From a bacterium (GTDB lineage: Bacteria > Bacillota > Bacilli > Lactobacillales > Streptococcaceae): a stretch of DNA of 64,000 bases. The notes under the pieces were generated by a model that was given only the letters and a program-made list of their open reading frames with translations, was not told the DNA's origin and ran no database searches. Positions within the stretch are counted from its first letter, which is position 1. Each line of letters opens with the position of its first letter. The stretch spans positions 1-64,000 of the forward strand of contig CAJNCY010000005.1 in the NCBI GenBank assembly GCA_905221375.1. The letters are read 5' to 3'. Shown piece by piece: positions 1 to 7,899 of this stretch. The position numbers and the translations under genes are program-made.

Positions 1-80
1 TATGGGACTTTTTTCTACACAAAAATAGGCTCCATAAGATCTATAGGGGATTTACCCACTACAAATATTATAGAGCCAGA

Positions 81-115
81 AAAAACAGCCGAGGGTAATC
101 CTTTCGGCTGTTTTT
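81..115. terminator. Bidirectional terminator after the transporter operon
   Basis: An inverted repeat (AAAAACAGCCGA and TCGGCTGTTTTT around a nine-base loop) has A and T tracts on its two sides, so it can stop transcription from either direction. It lies just downstream of the minus-strand permease gene. Confidence 0.85.
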
Positions 116-126
116 GATGGGGAAAA

Positions 127-1785
127 CTAAAGTGTAATGCTATTGCTTTTAGAGATTTTCATAAACAAGAGCAAGGAACCTACTGTTAGAACAGTGAGGA
201 TAGTTGACAAGGCTGCGGCCACACCGTAATTCCCTCTGAGAACCTCCGTATAAATGGCTACAGTCATTGTTCTTGTTTTGACATTGTAGAGGAGGATAGA
301 AGTAGAGAGTTCTGAAATCATTGTGACCCAAGATAAGATGGCTCCAGAGATAATACCAGATAGCATCATTGGAGTTGTAATCTTGGCAAAGGTATTGAGA
401 CGGCTACTTCCTAAGCTTTCCGCGGCTTCTTCAATACTTGGTGCTATTTGTTGCAAGCTAGCAACAGATGAGCGAATAGTATAAGGCAATCTTCTGACAG
501 ATAGGGACATAATCAAGATGAAAGCTGTTCCTGTAATCATAAGAAATCCACTTCCAAATAGACCGGTATTGAAGGAAGAAATGAAGGCAATCCCTAGAAC
601 GGTTCCTGGTACAATATAAGGTACCATACTGAGGCTGTCAATTAAGTTTGTAAACAAATTCCGTTTTCTAACGGCTAGGTAGGAGATAAATGTTGCGAAT
701 AGTACAACTAGAACTAAGGCAATCAAAGGGATACGAATAGTATTGAAAATAGCAGATCCCATACGATTGAAAGCTACCTTGTAACTGTTTAGAGAATAAC
801 CTTTGACAAATACCATACCTGATGTTTTTAGGAAAGAAGTATAAATCAAGTAGACTTGAGGTAGAACAGAGAACAAGATAATTCCGTAGACTGTTGCATA
901 AATGGCAGCCATTTTTCCTTTTGTAGTTTTTTTAGGCTCGATTGGATGGAGCGAATTCATACTGAAACTGTAGCGGTTTGAAATGTATTTTTGGATAAGG
1001 AAAATTGCCAAGGCAATGATAATCGCCATAATTGCTAAAGCAGATGCAAAAGCAGAATTTCCTCCAACCTCGCTAATGAATTGGGTATAAATCAAGACGG
1101 GGAAAGTCCGATATCCTTCACCAATTAACATAGGTGTTCCAAAATCTGAGAATGCTCTCATAAATACAAGCAGGGCAGCAGCTAGTAAGGTTGGAACGAG
1201 GAGAGGTAAAACAACCGTTACGATACGCTTAAATCCGAAGGATCCCATGCTTTCAGCGGCTTCAAGTAGAGAATTGTCAATACTTTTCATTGTTCCAGCA
1301 ACGTATAGAAATACGAGTGGGAATAATTGTAGTGTAAAGACAAGTACAATTCCTTTGAATCCATAAATATCAATAGCTGGAAGATGAAGGGCATTTGTCA
1401 GGAATTTAGTGATGACCCCATTTCGTCCCAGCAAGAGAATCCAGGAGTAGGCTCCCACAAAAGGAGCTGACATGGAAGCAATGATAATCAATATTTGTAG
1501 AAATTTCTTTCCCTTGAAGTCATACATGGAAAAGAGGTAAGCTAATAAGGTTCCTACAACCAAGGAGGTGACAGTAGCGGTAATGGAAACCTTGAAACTA
1601 TTGACGAGTGTCTCAGAGTAGTAGGCTTTACTAAAGAAAGTGACAAAATTAGCTAGTGAGAATTGTCCTTCATGTATGAGTGCTTGCTTGAGCACGGTAA
1701 CGATAGGATAAACGAGAAAGACAAGATAGGTAAGAAAGATGAAGAAAGAGGAGGCTGTCCAAATATTTAGTTTTTTACGTTCCAT
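127..1785 (-). CDS. Fused two-domain ABC transporter permease (annotated as Fe(III) or organophosphate type)
   Basis: This 552-residue inner-membrane protein carries two binding-protein-dependent permease domains in one chain. Each half has several hydrophobic segments and an EAA-type loop (EAAESMGS near residue 178, EAAESLGS near residue 458) that contacts the ATPase. The architecture is that of FbpB/AfuB-like permeases. The ATG at 1785 has an AGGAG sequence upstream and overlaps the ATPase gene by 11 bases, so the two are translationally coupled. Pneumococcal homologues are usually called iron transporters (Pit). Substrate cannot be read from the permease, and the neighbouring sensor system suggests sugar phosphate or another organophosphate as an alternative. 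Confidence 0.85.
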   Translation of the reverse strand: MERKKLNIWTASSFFIFLTYLVFLVYPIVTVLKQALIHEGQFSLANFVTFFSKAYYSETLVNSFKVSITATVTSLVVGTLLAYLFSMYDFKGKKFLQILIIIASMSAPFVGAYSWILLLGRNGVITKFLTNALHLPAIDIYGFKGIVLVFTLQLFPLVFLYVAGTMKSIDNSLLEAAESMGSFGFKRIVTVVLPLLVPTLLAAALLVFMRAFSDFGTPMLIGEGYRTFPVLIYTQFISEVGGNSAFASALAIMAIIIALAIFLIQKYISNRYSFSMNSLHPIEPKKTTKGKMAAIYATVYGIILFSVLPQVYLIYTSFLKTSGMVFVKGYSLNSYKVAFNRMGSAIFNTIRIPLIALVLVVLFATFISYLAVRKRNLFTNLIDSLSMVPYIVPGTVLGIAFISSFNTGLFGSGFLMITGTAFILIMSLSVRRLPYTIRSSVASLQQIAPSIEEAAESLGSSRLNTFAKITTPMMLSGIISGAILSWVTMISELSTSILLYNVKTRTMTVAIYTEVLRGNYGVAAALSTILTVLTVGSLLLFMKISKSNSITL

Positions 1786-2866
1786 GGTTGACTCCTTTTA
1801 TCAGGTTTTGAGAACCATCTGCAGAAAAGACGTTTAATTTTTGAGTATTGATTCGTAGACGAATACGATCGCCTTTTTGTAGATCTTCTTCAAAAGTTGA
1901 TTCTTCGCTAACTTGAATTTTTGAGGCAAAGCCTGTCTCGATGAAGTATTCAGTATTCAGTCCAAGATAGACACTATCGCTAATAGTTCCTTCAATATCT
2001 CCAGATTCATCTTTGATAAACTCTTCAGGACGAATACTTACATGAATGGCTTGTTCCTCAGCCTGATCAAGGGCTGGCATTCGAAGGGCATAGCCATCTG
2101 AAAAGACGATATAAGCGCCGTCGCTCCGTTTTTCGAGATTGGCAGGGATGATATTTGTGCGTCCGATAAAGGTGGCCACAAACTCATTAGCTGGTTTATG
2201 ATAGAGTTCTTTTGGTCGGCCGATTTGTTGGATCACCCCATCTTTCATAACAGCAATTTGGTCTGAAATAGCCATTGCTTCTTCTTGGTCGTGGGTTACA
2301 TAGACAGTTGTAATTCCTACTTCGTGTTGGATTTCTCGAATGGCTTGACGCATATCCAAGCGAAGTTTGGCATCCAGATTACTAAGTGGCTCGTCCATGA
2401 GGAGAACACTTGGATTAACCGCTAAGGCGCGTGCCAAGGCGACACGTTGTTGTTGTCCACCACTGAGTTTATCAGGTTTTCGATCCGCATATTGAGCAAT
2501 TTGCATGAGTTCAAGATACTTGTTGGTCTGTTGGACCAATTCTTCTTTTGGAACCTTCTTTTGCTTGAGACCAAAAGCAACATTATCTCGAACAGTCAAA
2601 TGTGGGAAAATAGCGTAGTTTTGGAAAACCATCCCGATATTGCGTTTGCTGGGTTCCATATTATTGATTTTTGTATCATCGAAGTAAAATTCTCCACCTT
2701 CGATACTGTTGAAACCTGCAATCATACGAAGAAGGGTCGTTTTCCCACATCCTGAAGGCCCAAGAAGGGTAAAGAGACTTCCTTTTGGAATTGTAATGTT
2801 CAAATTCTCAATAACAGGGACATCGTGGTAGATTTTTTTGGCGTTAATAATTTTGATCTCACTCAT
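1775..2866 (-). CDS. ABC transporter ATP-binding protein, FbpC/PotA-like
   Basis: A 363-residue cytoplasmic ATPase that powers the adjacent permease. Walker A is GPSGCGKTT (residues 36-44), the signature is [15 protein letters not shown] (near 134), Walker B is [12 protein letters not shown], and the switch is VTHDQEEA. The last 120 residues look like a TOBE domain, as in FbpC, PotA and MalK. The gene starts 12 bases after the binding-protein stop and overlaps the permease, giving a three-gene minus-strand operon. Motifs appear intact, so the ATPase should be active. Confidence 0.9.
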   Translation of the reverse strand: MSEIKIINAKKIYHDVPVIENLNITIPKGSLFTLLGPSGCGKTTLLRMIAGFNSIEGGEFYFDDTKINNMEPSKRNIGMVFQNYAIFPHLTVRDNVAFGLKQKKVPKEELVQQTNKYLELMQIAQYADRKPDKLSGGQQQRVALARALAVNPSVLLMDEPLSNLDAKLRLDMRQAIREIQHEVGITTVYVTHDQEEAMAISDQIAVMKDGVIQQIGRPKELYHKPANEFVATFIGRTNIIPANLEKRSDGAYIVFSDGYALRMPALDQAEEQAIHVSIRPEEFIKDESGDIEGTISDSVYLGLNTEYFIETGFASKIQVSEESTFEEDLQKGDRIRLRINTQKLNVFSADGSQNLIKGVNHGT

Positions 2867-2878
2867 AGTGAACCTCTT

Positions 2879-3925
2879 TTACTGTTTAGATTGGATATCT
2901 GTAAAGACTTCGTTGTATTTTTTAACGATATCTGATTTATTCTTGATGACATAATCATAATCTTCAGTGAGTGTTTTGATTTTGTCAATTGGTTTCATAT
3001 TTTCGCTTGTTTTAGCATTTTTACGAACAGGACGGTTAGTAGTGGTTGTACCAAGTGTATCTTGTACTTCTTGAGAGATAATAAAATCGATAAATTTCTT
3101 GGCATTTTCCATATTTTTCGCTTTTTTAACGATAGCAGCACTAGCAGGTAGGAAGACGGTTCCTTCTTTTGGATAGACTACCTTAATGTTAGCTCCGTCA
3201 TTTAAGAGTTTAACTGCTGGATCTTCATAAGAGAGACCAACAGCCATTTCTCCGTCAGCGACTGCTTTATAGACACCAGATGAGCTTGAACCGATTTTAC
3301 CATCAATAAGTGTGAAGAGATCTTTTACATAAGACCAAGCTTTATCGTCTTTGTAACCACCTTGAGCTTGTAGCATATTTGTTAATTGAGCAAAGGCGCT
3401 AGAAGAGTTTGCTGGGTCAGCAGTTGCAATTTTTCCTTTTAGTTCAGGCTTGAGAAGGTCGCTATATCCTTCAATGTTCATGCCTTTCGTTAAATCAGGA
3501 TTGACGATTAAAACACTACCATCTAGTGTATAAGGCGTAGAGTAGCCAGTTGTGTTTTGATATTCTTTGATAACATTATCATTTTCTTTTGAAGTATAGT
3601 TTTCAAAGAGTTCTCCGTGGGTAGCATATTGTGTATAAGAACCACCAAAGATGACATCGGCTACAGGAGCTTCTTTTTCTGACTCTAGTTTTTTGAAAAG
3701 TTCTCCAGTACCAGCTTGAATCAGTTCTACTTTGATACCATATTTTTCTTCAAAGGCAGGAATAGTTGCTCCGATTAAGCCCTCTGAGTTTGGTGAATAA
3801 ACGACTAGCGAACCGCCGTCTCCTTTATCAGATGAACCGCCATCGGCAGATTCATTAGAAGAACAAGCAGCAAGACCAAAAAGAGCTAGTCCGCAAGCAG
3901 CATAATACATCCATTTCTTTTTCAT
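2879..3925 (-). CDS. Substrate-binding lipoprotein of the FbpA/AfuA-like family (copy 1)
   Basis: A 348-residue extracellular binding protein. The signal peptide ends in a lipobox (LAAC, lipidated Cys21) followed by a Ser/Gly/Asp-rich linker and a periplasmic-binding-protein type II fold. It is the first gene of the operon with the ATPase and permease, so it is probably the delivering receptor. The segment around LSYEDPAVKLL lacks the adjacent double tyrosine typical of iron-binding FbpA. By eye it is more like AfuA-type or 2-aminoethylphosphonate-type proteins. This is family resemblance, not proof of substrate. The gene at 4088 encodes a close paralogue. Confidence 0.82.
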   Translation of the reverse strand: MKKKWMYYAACGLALFGLAACSSNESADGGSSDKGDGGSLVVYSPNSEGLIGATIPAFEEKYGIKVELIQAGTGELFKKLESEKEAPVADVIFGGSYTQYATHGELFENYTSKENDNVIKEYQNTTGYSTPYTLDGSVLIVNPDLTKGMNIEGYSDLLKPELKGKIATADPANSSSAFAQLTNMLQAQGGYKDDKAWSYVKDLFTLIDGKIGSSSSGVYKAVADGEMAVGLSYEDPAVKLLNDGANIKVVYPKEGTVFLPASAAIVKKAKNMENAKKFIDFIISQEVQDTLGTTTTNRPVRKNAKTSENMKPIDKIKTLTEDYDYVIKNKSDIVKKYNEVFTDIQSKQ

Positions 3926-3968
3926 GATGGATACCTCCGTTATGTTATTTAAGTTTATTTTAAAACAA

Positions 3969-3982
3969 TGTAAGCGTTTTTA
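3969..3982. promoter_or_regulatory. cre-like CcpA site upstream of binding protein copy 1
   Basis: TGTAAGCGTTTTTA resembles the catabolite-responsive element consensus TGNAANCGNWWNCA, with T in place of the conserved C near the end. It lies about 45 bases upstream of the ATG at 3925. If real, the transporter is under carbon catabolite control, which would suit a sugar-phosphate substrate better than iron. Confidence 0.45.
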
Positions 3983-4087
3983 AAACCGATAATTCTATTC
4001 TATTAGAGTAAAATTCTCTACAAAAACGGAAGTAATCTTTTGATTTTTATAGTAGGGTTTGACAGTTAATCATTGGAAAGTCAAATG

Positions 4088-5128
4088 TTATTTTTTAGAT
4101 TGGATATCTGTAAAAATATCATTGTACTTTTTAAGAATGGTAGATTTATTTTTAATGACATAATCTGAATCTTCAGTGGCAATATTGATTTCTGTCATAG
4201 CCTTCATATTTTTATTGGTTTTAGCATTTTTACGAATGGGTCTAATTGTTGTTTCAGTTCCTAGCTTATCTTGGATTTCTTGAGAAAGGAGGAAGTCGAT
4301 AAATTTCTTGGCATTTTCCATGTGTTTGGCATTTTTGACGATAGCCGCGTTACCAGGTAAAAAGACGGTTCCTTCTTTTGGATAGATGACTTTTACATCA
4401 ACCCCATCATTTAAAAGTTTTAAGGCAGGATCTTCATAGGTGAGCCCTACAGCCATTTCTCCATCGGCGACAGCTTTGTAAACATTTGAAGAGCTAGATG
4501 CAATCTTTCCATCTACTAGGGTAAATAGATTTTTCACATAGTTCCAAGCTTGTTCATTTTCGTATCCACCTTGATCGACAAGCATGTTTGTCAATTGAGC
4601 AAAGGCGCTAGAAGCATTACTTGGATCAGCAGTAGCGATTTTACCTTTTAATTTAGGATTGAGTAGATCATTGTAACCTTCAATTTTAATATCTTTTGTA
4701 AGAGCTGAATTGGCAATGATGACACTGACATCAAGTGTATAAGGCGTGTAGAATCCAGTTTTATTTTGATATTCAGAGATTATCTGGTCGTTCTCTTGAG
4801 AAATATAAGGTTCAAAAAGATTTTCGTTAGAAGAGAAGAGGGCGTAGGAGCCTCCGAAAATGACATCGGCTACAGGTGATTCTTTTTCAGCCTCAGCTTT
4901 TTTGAACAATTCACCAGTGCTGGCTTGTACTAAATCAACCTTAATACCATATTTTTCTTCGAAGGCAGGGATTGTCTCTTCGATAAGATCTTCAGGGTTA
5001 GGCGAGTAGACAACCAAAGTGTTATCTGAATCTTTTTCAGCGCTAGTTTCCGCTTCTATAGGTGAAGAACATCCTGATAAAGAAAGGAATATCCAGCTAC
5101 AAGAGAGAAAGAATAGTATTTTTTTCAT
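4088..5128 (-). CDS. Paralogous substrate-binding lipoprotein (copy 2)
   Basis: A 346-residue lipoprotein (lipobox LSGC, Cys20) aligning with the neighbouring copy along its whole length. Identical stretches such as ADVIFGGSY, NDLL/SDLL and YPKEGTVFLP show a tandem duplication followed by divergence. Its linker is charged (AETSAEKDSD) rather than glycine-rich. It is separated from copy 1 by 162 bases and has its own leader, and no transporter subunits directly follow it. It lies between the transporter and a YesM/YesN two-component system. It could be a second receptor for the same transporter or an extracellular sensor partner for the kinase, as HptA is in S. aureus. That role is inferred from context. 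Confidence 0.82.
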   Translation of the reverse strand: MKKILFFLSCSWIFLSLSGCSSPIEAETSAEKDSDNTLVVYSPNPEDLIEETIPAFEEKYGIKVDLVQASTGELFKKAEAEKESPVADVIFGGSYALFSSNENLFEPYISQENDQIISEYQNKTGFYTPYTLDVSVIIANSALTKDIKIEGYNDLLNPKLKGKIATADPSNASSAFAQLTNMLVDQGGYENEQAWNYVKNLFTLVDGKIASSSSNVYKAVADGEMAVGLTYEDPALKLLNDGVDVKVIYPKEGTVFLPGNAAIVKNAKHMENAKKFIDFLLSQEIQDKLGTETTIRPIRKNAKTNKNMKAMTEINIATEDSDYVIKNKSTILKKYNDIFTDIQSKK

Positions 5129-5186
5129 AAGTATCTCCTTTTTTTTACGAACATTTTCTCTACCTAGATTGTTAATGTTTTTAAAT

Positions 5187-5200
5187 TGTAGAGTTCTACA
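5187..5200. promoter_or_regulatory. Short palindrome in the promoter region of binding protein copy 2
   Basis: TGTAGA-GT-TCTACA is a perfect 6-base inverted repeat about 60 bases upstream of the ATG at 5128, beside an AT-rich TATAATA stretch. A related TCTCTACA sequence lies upstream of copy 1 (near 4013-4020). It is a candidate binding site for the adjacent response regulator; only position and symmetry support this. Confidence 0.3.
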
Positions 5201-5303
5201 GGATATAATAAAAACCTTAAAGAAATCTAAAACGAGAAATAGGAAATGGGTGTCTCGAGCAAGAATGGGTGAACTTTGGATAGGATTTCGATGGGAAGTA
5301 CAA

Positions 5304-5333
5304 AATAAAAAGATTGCCTGAGGTGAGCAATCC
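5304..5333 (-). terminator. Terminator of the two-component system operon
   Basis: On the minus strand, GATTGC and GCAATC pair around a short loop and are followed by TTTTTATTTTG. The hairpin starts about ten bases after the response-regulator stop, so the two-component operon and the binding protein beyond it are probably separate transcripts. Confidence 0.75.
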
Positions 5334-5340
5334 TTTTACA

Positions 5341-6111
5341 TCAATGGTTTTTATCCATGAGTTTTAATTCTTTTGGAGAAATATGGAGATACTTTTTAAA
5401 AACTTTGGCAAAATATTTATAGTCTGAAAATCCAACTTGTTCAGAGATATCGCTTAAGGGAGAATTAGGGGATTCAGCCATTTTATCTATAGCTTGCTTG
5501 AGGCGGTAGCGTAAGATATATTCATTTAGAGTCATTGGGAAGTCTTCTTTGATAACCTTATATAGATAACTTTCGCTATACCCTAGATTCTCTGCAATGG
5601 TAGAAATGGTAAAGTGCATGCAGTAGTGTTGATGAACAAATTCAAGAATTTGCTGAATAATTTGGTTTTGTGTATCGACTTGTTGGATAGAGGTGAGTAA
5701 AGTTTGATATTCTTCTAAAAAAGGAGTTTCTTGATAAGTGCTAACTCGTAATCGCAAAACAATTTTTTGAAGACATTCTGTCAATTCCTTGGTATCAATT
5801 GGTTTGGATAGAAAATCAACTGCCCCATATTGCATGGCTTTTTTGGCATTTTGAAAATCGTTATAACCTGATAAGATAACTTTTTCATAGGAGAGAGTAC
5901 GAGTGGCTTCAAACATCATAAAAGCATCCATAATTGGCATGGTAATGTCTGTTAAGACAATATGAGGTTCTTTTTCTTGGATGAGTTTCATTCCCTCTTG
6001 ACCGTGACTGGCAGTTCCTATGACTTGGATACCTAAGGCAGAGTAGTCTACGGCAATCTCTAGCCATTTTCGGATGAGGTGTTCATCCTCTACGATAATG
6101 AGCTTAAACAT
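5341..6111 (-). CDS. Response regulator, YesN-like (receiver plus AraC-type HTH)
   Basis: A 256-residue DNA-binding regulator. The receiver domain (about 1-120) has the acidic pair E8/D9, phosphoacceptor D55 in VLTDITMP, and the conserved Lys in LSKPID. The C-terminal hundred residues form an AraC/XylS double helix-turn-helix ending in VGFSDYKYFAKVFKKY. It overlaps the kinase gene by eight bases, so they form one operon. YesM/YesN pairs commonly control solute transporters beside them. The likely targets are the two binding-protein promoters downstream. Confidence 0.9.
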   Translation of the reverse strand: MFKLIIVEDEHLIRKWLEIAVDYSALGIQVIGTASHGQEGMKLIQEKEPHIVLTDITMPIMDAFMMFEATRTLSYEKVILSGYNDFQNAKKAMQYGAVDFLSKPIDTKELTECLQKIVLRLRVSTYQETPFLEEYQTLLTSIQQVDTQNQIIQQILEFVHQHYCMHFTISTIAENLGYSESYLYKVIKEDFPMTLNEYILRYRLKQAIDKMAESPNSPLSDISEQVGFSDYKYFAKVFKKYLHISPKELKLMDKNH

Positions 6112-7753
6112 GAGTTAGTCCTTTCGTTACAAATTTGACCCAAGTTTCTCCTTGGCGATTGACTCCTAAATCTAGCTGGACATCAGAAAAGAAATTGCTC
6201 AATCGTTTGTAGCTGTTAACGATACCATGCTGGGTATGAGGGCTTTCTAAAGAATCTAAAATAGCGAGTCGCTCTTGTTTTGTGAGCCCTCCGGCATTAT
6301 CCTTGACTAAAAAAGTCAGAGAATCTTCTTCCAAGGTAATTTGGATATCAATATGAAGATCAATACGGTATTGCATCCCATATTTTATAGCATTTTCTAC
6401 TAGAGGAAGCAAGAAAAGCTTAGGGATAGGCTGATTATCGACAGTTTCTGGACAGACAATATCATAAGAAAAGTGCTCAAAACGAATCTTATGAATCATA
6501 AGGTAATCCTCTATAATCTTTAAATCCTGACAAATGGTTGTTTCTTTTTCTAAATCGGTGATACTGTAGCGAAGAATGCGTGTGAGGTTTTGAATCAGGT
6601 CTTGTGTGAGAGCGGCATCCATTAAAGAAGTGATTTTAATCGTCTCAAGTGTATTGTAGAGAAAATGAGGATTGAACTGAGCTTCCAGCATTTTTCTTTC
6701 AAAAATCCACTTTTCTTTTTCTATGGTCAACATTTTCTGGTGAAGTTGATCTAATTCGTACAACATATTGTTGATTTTTTCTGCCATAAACTCAAACTCA
6801 TCACCTGTTTGTAGAGAAAGCCTTTTTTCTGCTTGTTTAGGAATTTCTTGAAGTTGGTAAACCAAACTTTCAATAGGAACAGCATTGTGTGTGGCAATTT
6901 TATGAGCAATTCGTCTCGCTTGCCAGAAGTAGAGGAAGAATATACATAAGGTGAGAATGGAGGCTAGACCGAGTAAGCTAGGAATGGGAAAGAAGGATTG
7001 AAAAGTATAGATTGAAAAAATAGCACCGACTTTTTCTTTTTGAACAATAAGCGGTTCGTTCGCATACCAGTGGGTGCGAGAGTGTAGGAGTTTTTCATCA
7101 AATTTTTCAAGAGTGGAACGAGTAAACTGATTTGTATTGTTGGAAAACATATTTCCAAAGCTATCGGTAATGATGTATTTGGAATTGATCATTGGAAAAC
7201 TTGAGATGAAATCATTCTCATTTACGAATGCAATAGTATAGGCCTTAATTCGTTGGTTTTGAAGTAGTGGTTTGATAAAGAGTGTGTAGTGTTGCTTGTC
7301 TGAAGAGAGTGCAATTTTTTCTGTCACTTTTTCTTGAGAAGGATTTTGAATGAGTAGTTTTAAGTAGTAGGGAGGTAAAATACTTTCTTGATGATTTCGA
7401 TTGGTACTAAATAGTAATTCACCTGTATCACTTAGGATAATGAGGTCAGAACTAAGTTTTAATTTAGCTTTTGTCTCGTAAAATAAGCTAAAGACTTCTC
7501 GCTCTGTGTGTTTGCCATCCAAAAATCCCGGAATCATTTTATGGTTCATAGTAGTCAGGAGCTCATTATTTGCTTCTTTCATTTCTTGAACCTGTTTGAC
7601 AATCTGTCTCGTATCTTTGGAGAGTTGTTGCTTTTGTAAAAAATAGGAAAAACCAAAAAGTAAAATGAGTAGTAAAAGAGAGGTCACAAAGGCTGCGATA
7701 GAGCTTCTATGAAGAATTTCTTTTTGGAGAGATTTTTTAAAGGAATGAGACAT
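6104..7753 (-). CDS. Sensor histidine kinase, YesM-like
   Basis: A 549-residue membrane kinase. A transmembrane segment (about residues 16-39) is followed by an extracellular sensor of about 215 residues. A second membrane helix near 255-277 leads to a HAMP-like linker, a His_kinase domain with the phosphorylated histidine in QFNPHFLYNTLE (near 361), and an HATPase domain with N-box VENAIKYG and DNAGGL. This is the LytS/YesM subclass. The start at 7753 has AAGGAGG nine bases upstream. A TTGCTC-17-TATACT promoter lies at 7786-7814 (minus), divergent from leuS. The signal may be perceived directly or through the nearby binding lipoprotein. Confidence 0.9.
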   Translation of the reverse strand: MSHSFKKSLQKEILHRSSIAAFVTSLLLLILLFGFSYFLQKQQLSKDTRQIVKQVQEMKEANNELLTTMNHKMIPGFLDGKHTEREVFSLFYETKAKLKLSSDLIILSDTGELLFSTNRNHQESILPPYYLKLLIQNPSQEKVTEKIALSSDKQHYTLFIKPLLQNQRIKAYTIAFVNENDFISSFPMINSKYIITDSFGNMFSNNTNQFTRSTLEKFDEKLLHSRTHWYANEPLIVQKEKVGAIFSIYTFQSFFPIPSLLGLASILTLCIFFLYFWQARRIAHKIATHNAVPIESLVYQLQEIPKQAEKRLSLQTGDEFEFMAEKINNMLYELDQLHQKMLTIEKEKWIFERKMLEAQFNPHFLYNTLETIKITSLMDAALTQDLIQNLTRILRYSITDLEKETTICQDLKIIEDYLMIHKIRFEHFSYDIVCPETVDNQPIPKLFLLPLVENAIKYGMQYRIDLHIDIQITLEEDSLTFLVKDNAGGLTKQERLAILDSLESPHTQHGIVNSYKRLSNFFSDVQLDLGVNRQGETWVKFVTKGLTHV

Positions 7754-7785
7754 CCGCTACCTCCTTGGAAGGGTTTTCTGTTATA

Positions 7786-7872
7786 AGTATAGCAGTTTAA
7801 AAATTCTAGAGCAAGGTAAAATAGAAAAGTATAGAATAGAACGAGACCAAATTCCCTCAAAAATGGTATAAT
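7786..7872. promoter_or_regulatory. Divergent promoters for the two-component operon and leuS
   Basis: Minus strand: extended -10 TGC-TATACT at 7791-7786 with TTGCTC 17 bases upstream. Plus strand: extended -10 TGG-TATAAT at 7864-7872, with no good -35, giving a leuS leader of only about 20 bases. No T-box leader fits in this space. Confidence 0.75.
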
Positions 7873-7899
7873 AGTAACATCACAAAATTGGAGAGAGAC

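Noticed and set aside
5019..5321. A 100-codon plus-strand frame opposite the start of the second binding protein
   Set aside because: It crosses the lipoprotein signal-peptide codons in antisense and the promoter region, without its own start signals.
7873..7899. Possible T-box leader for leuS
   Set aside because: The leader is only about 20 bases, far too short for a T-box, and no specifier hairpin is present.
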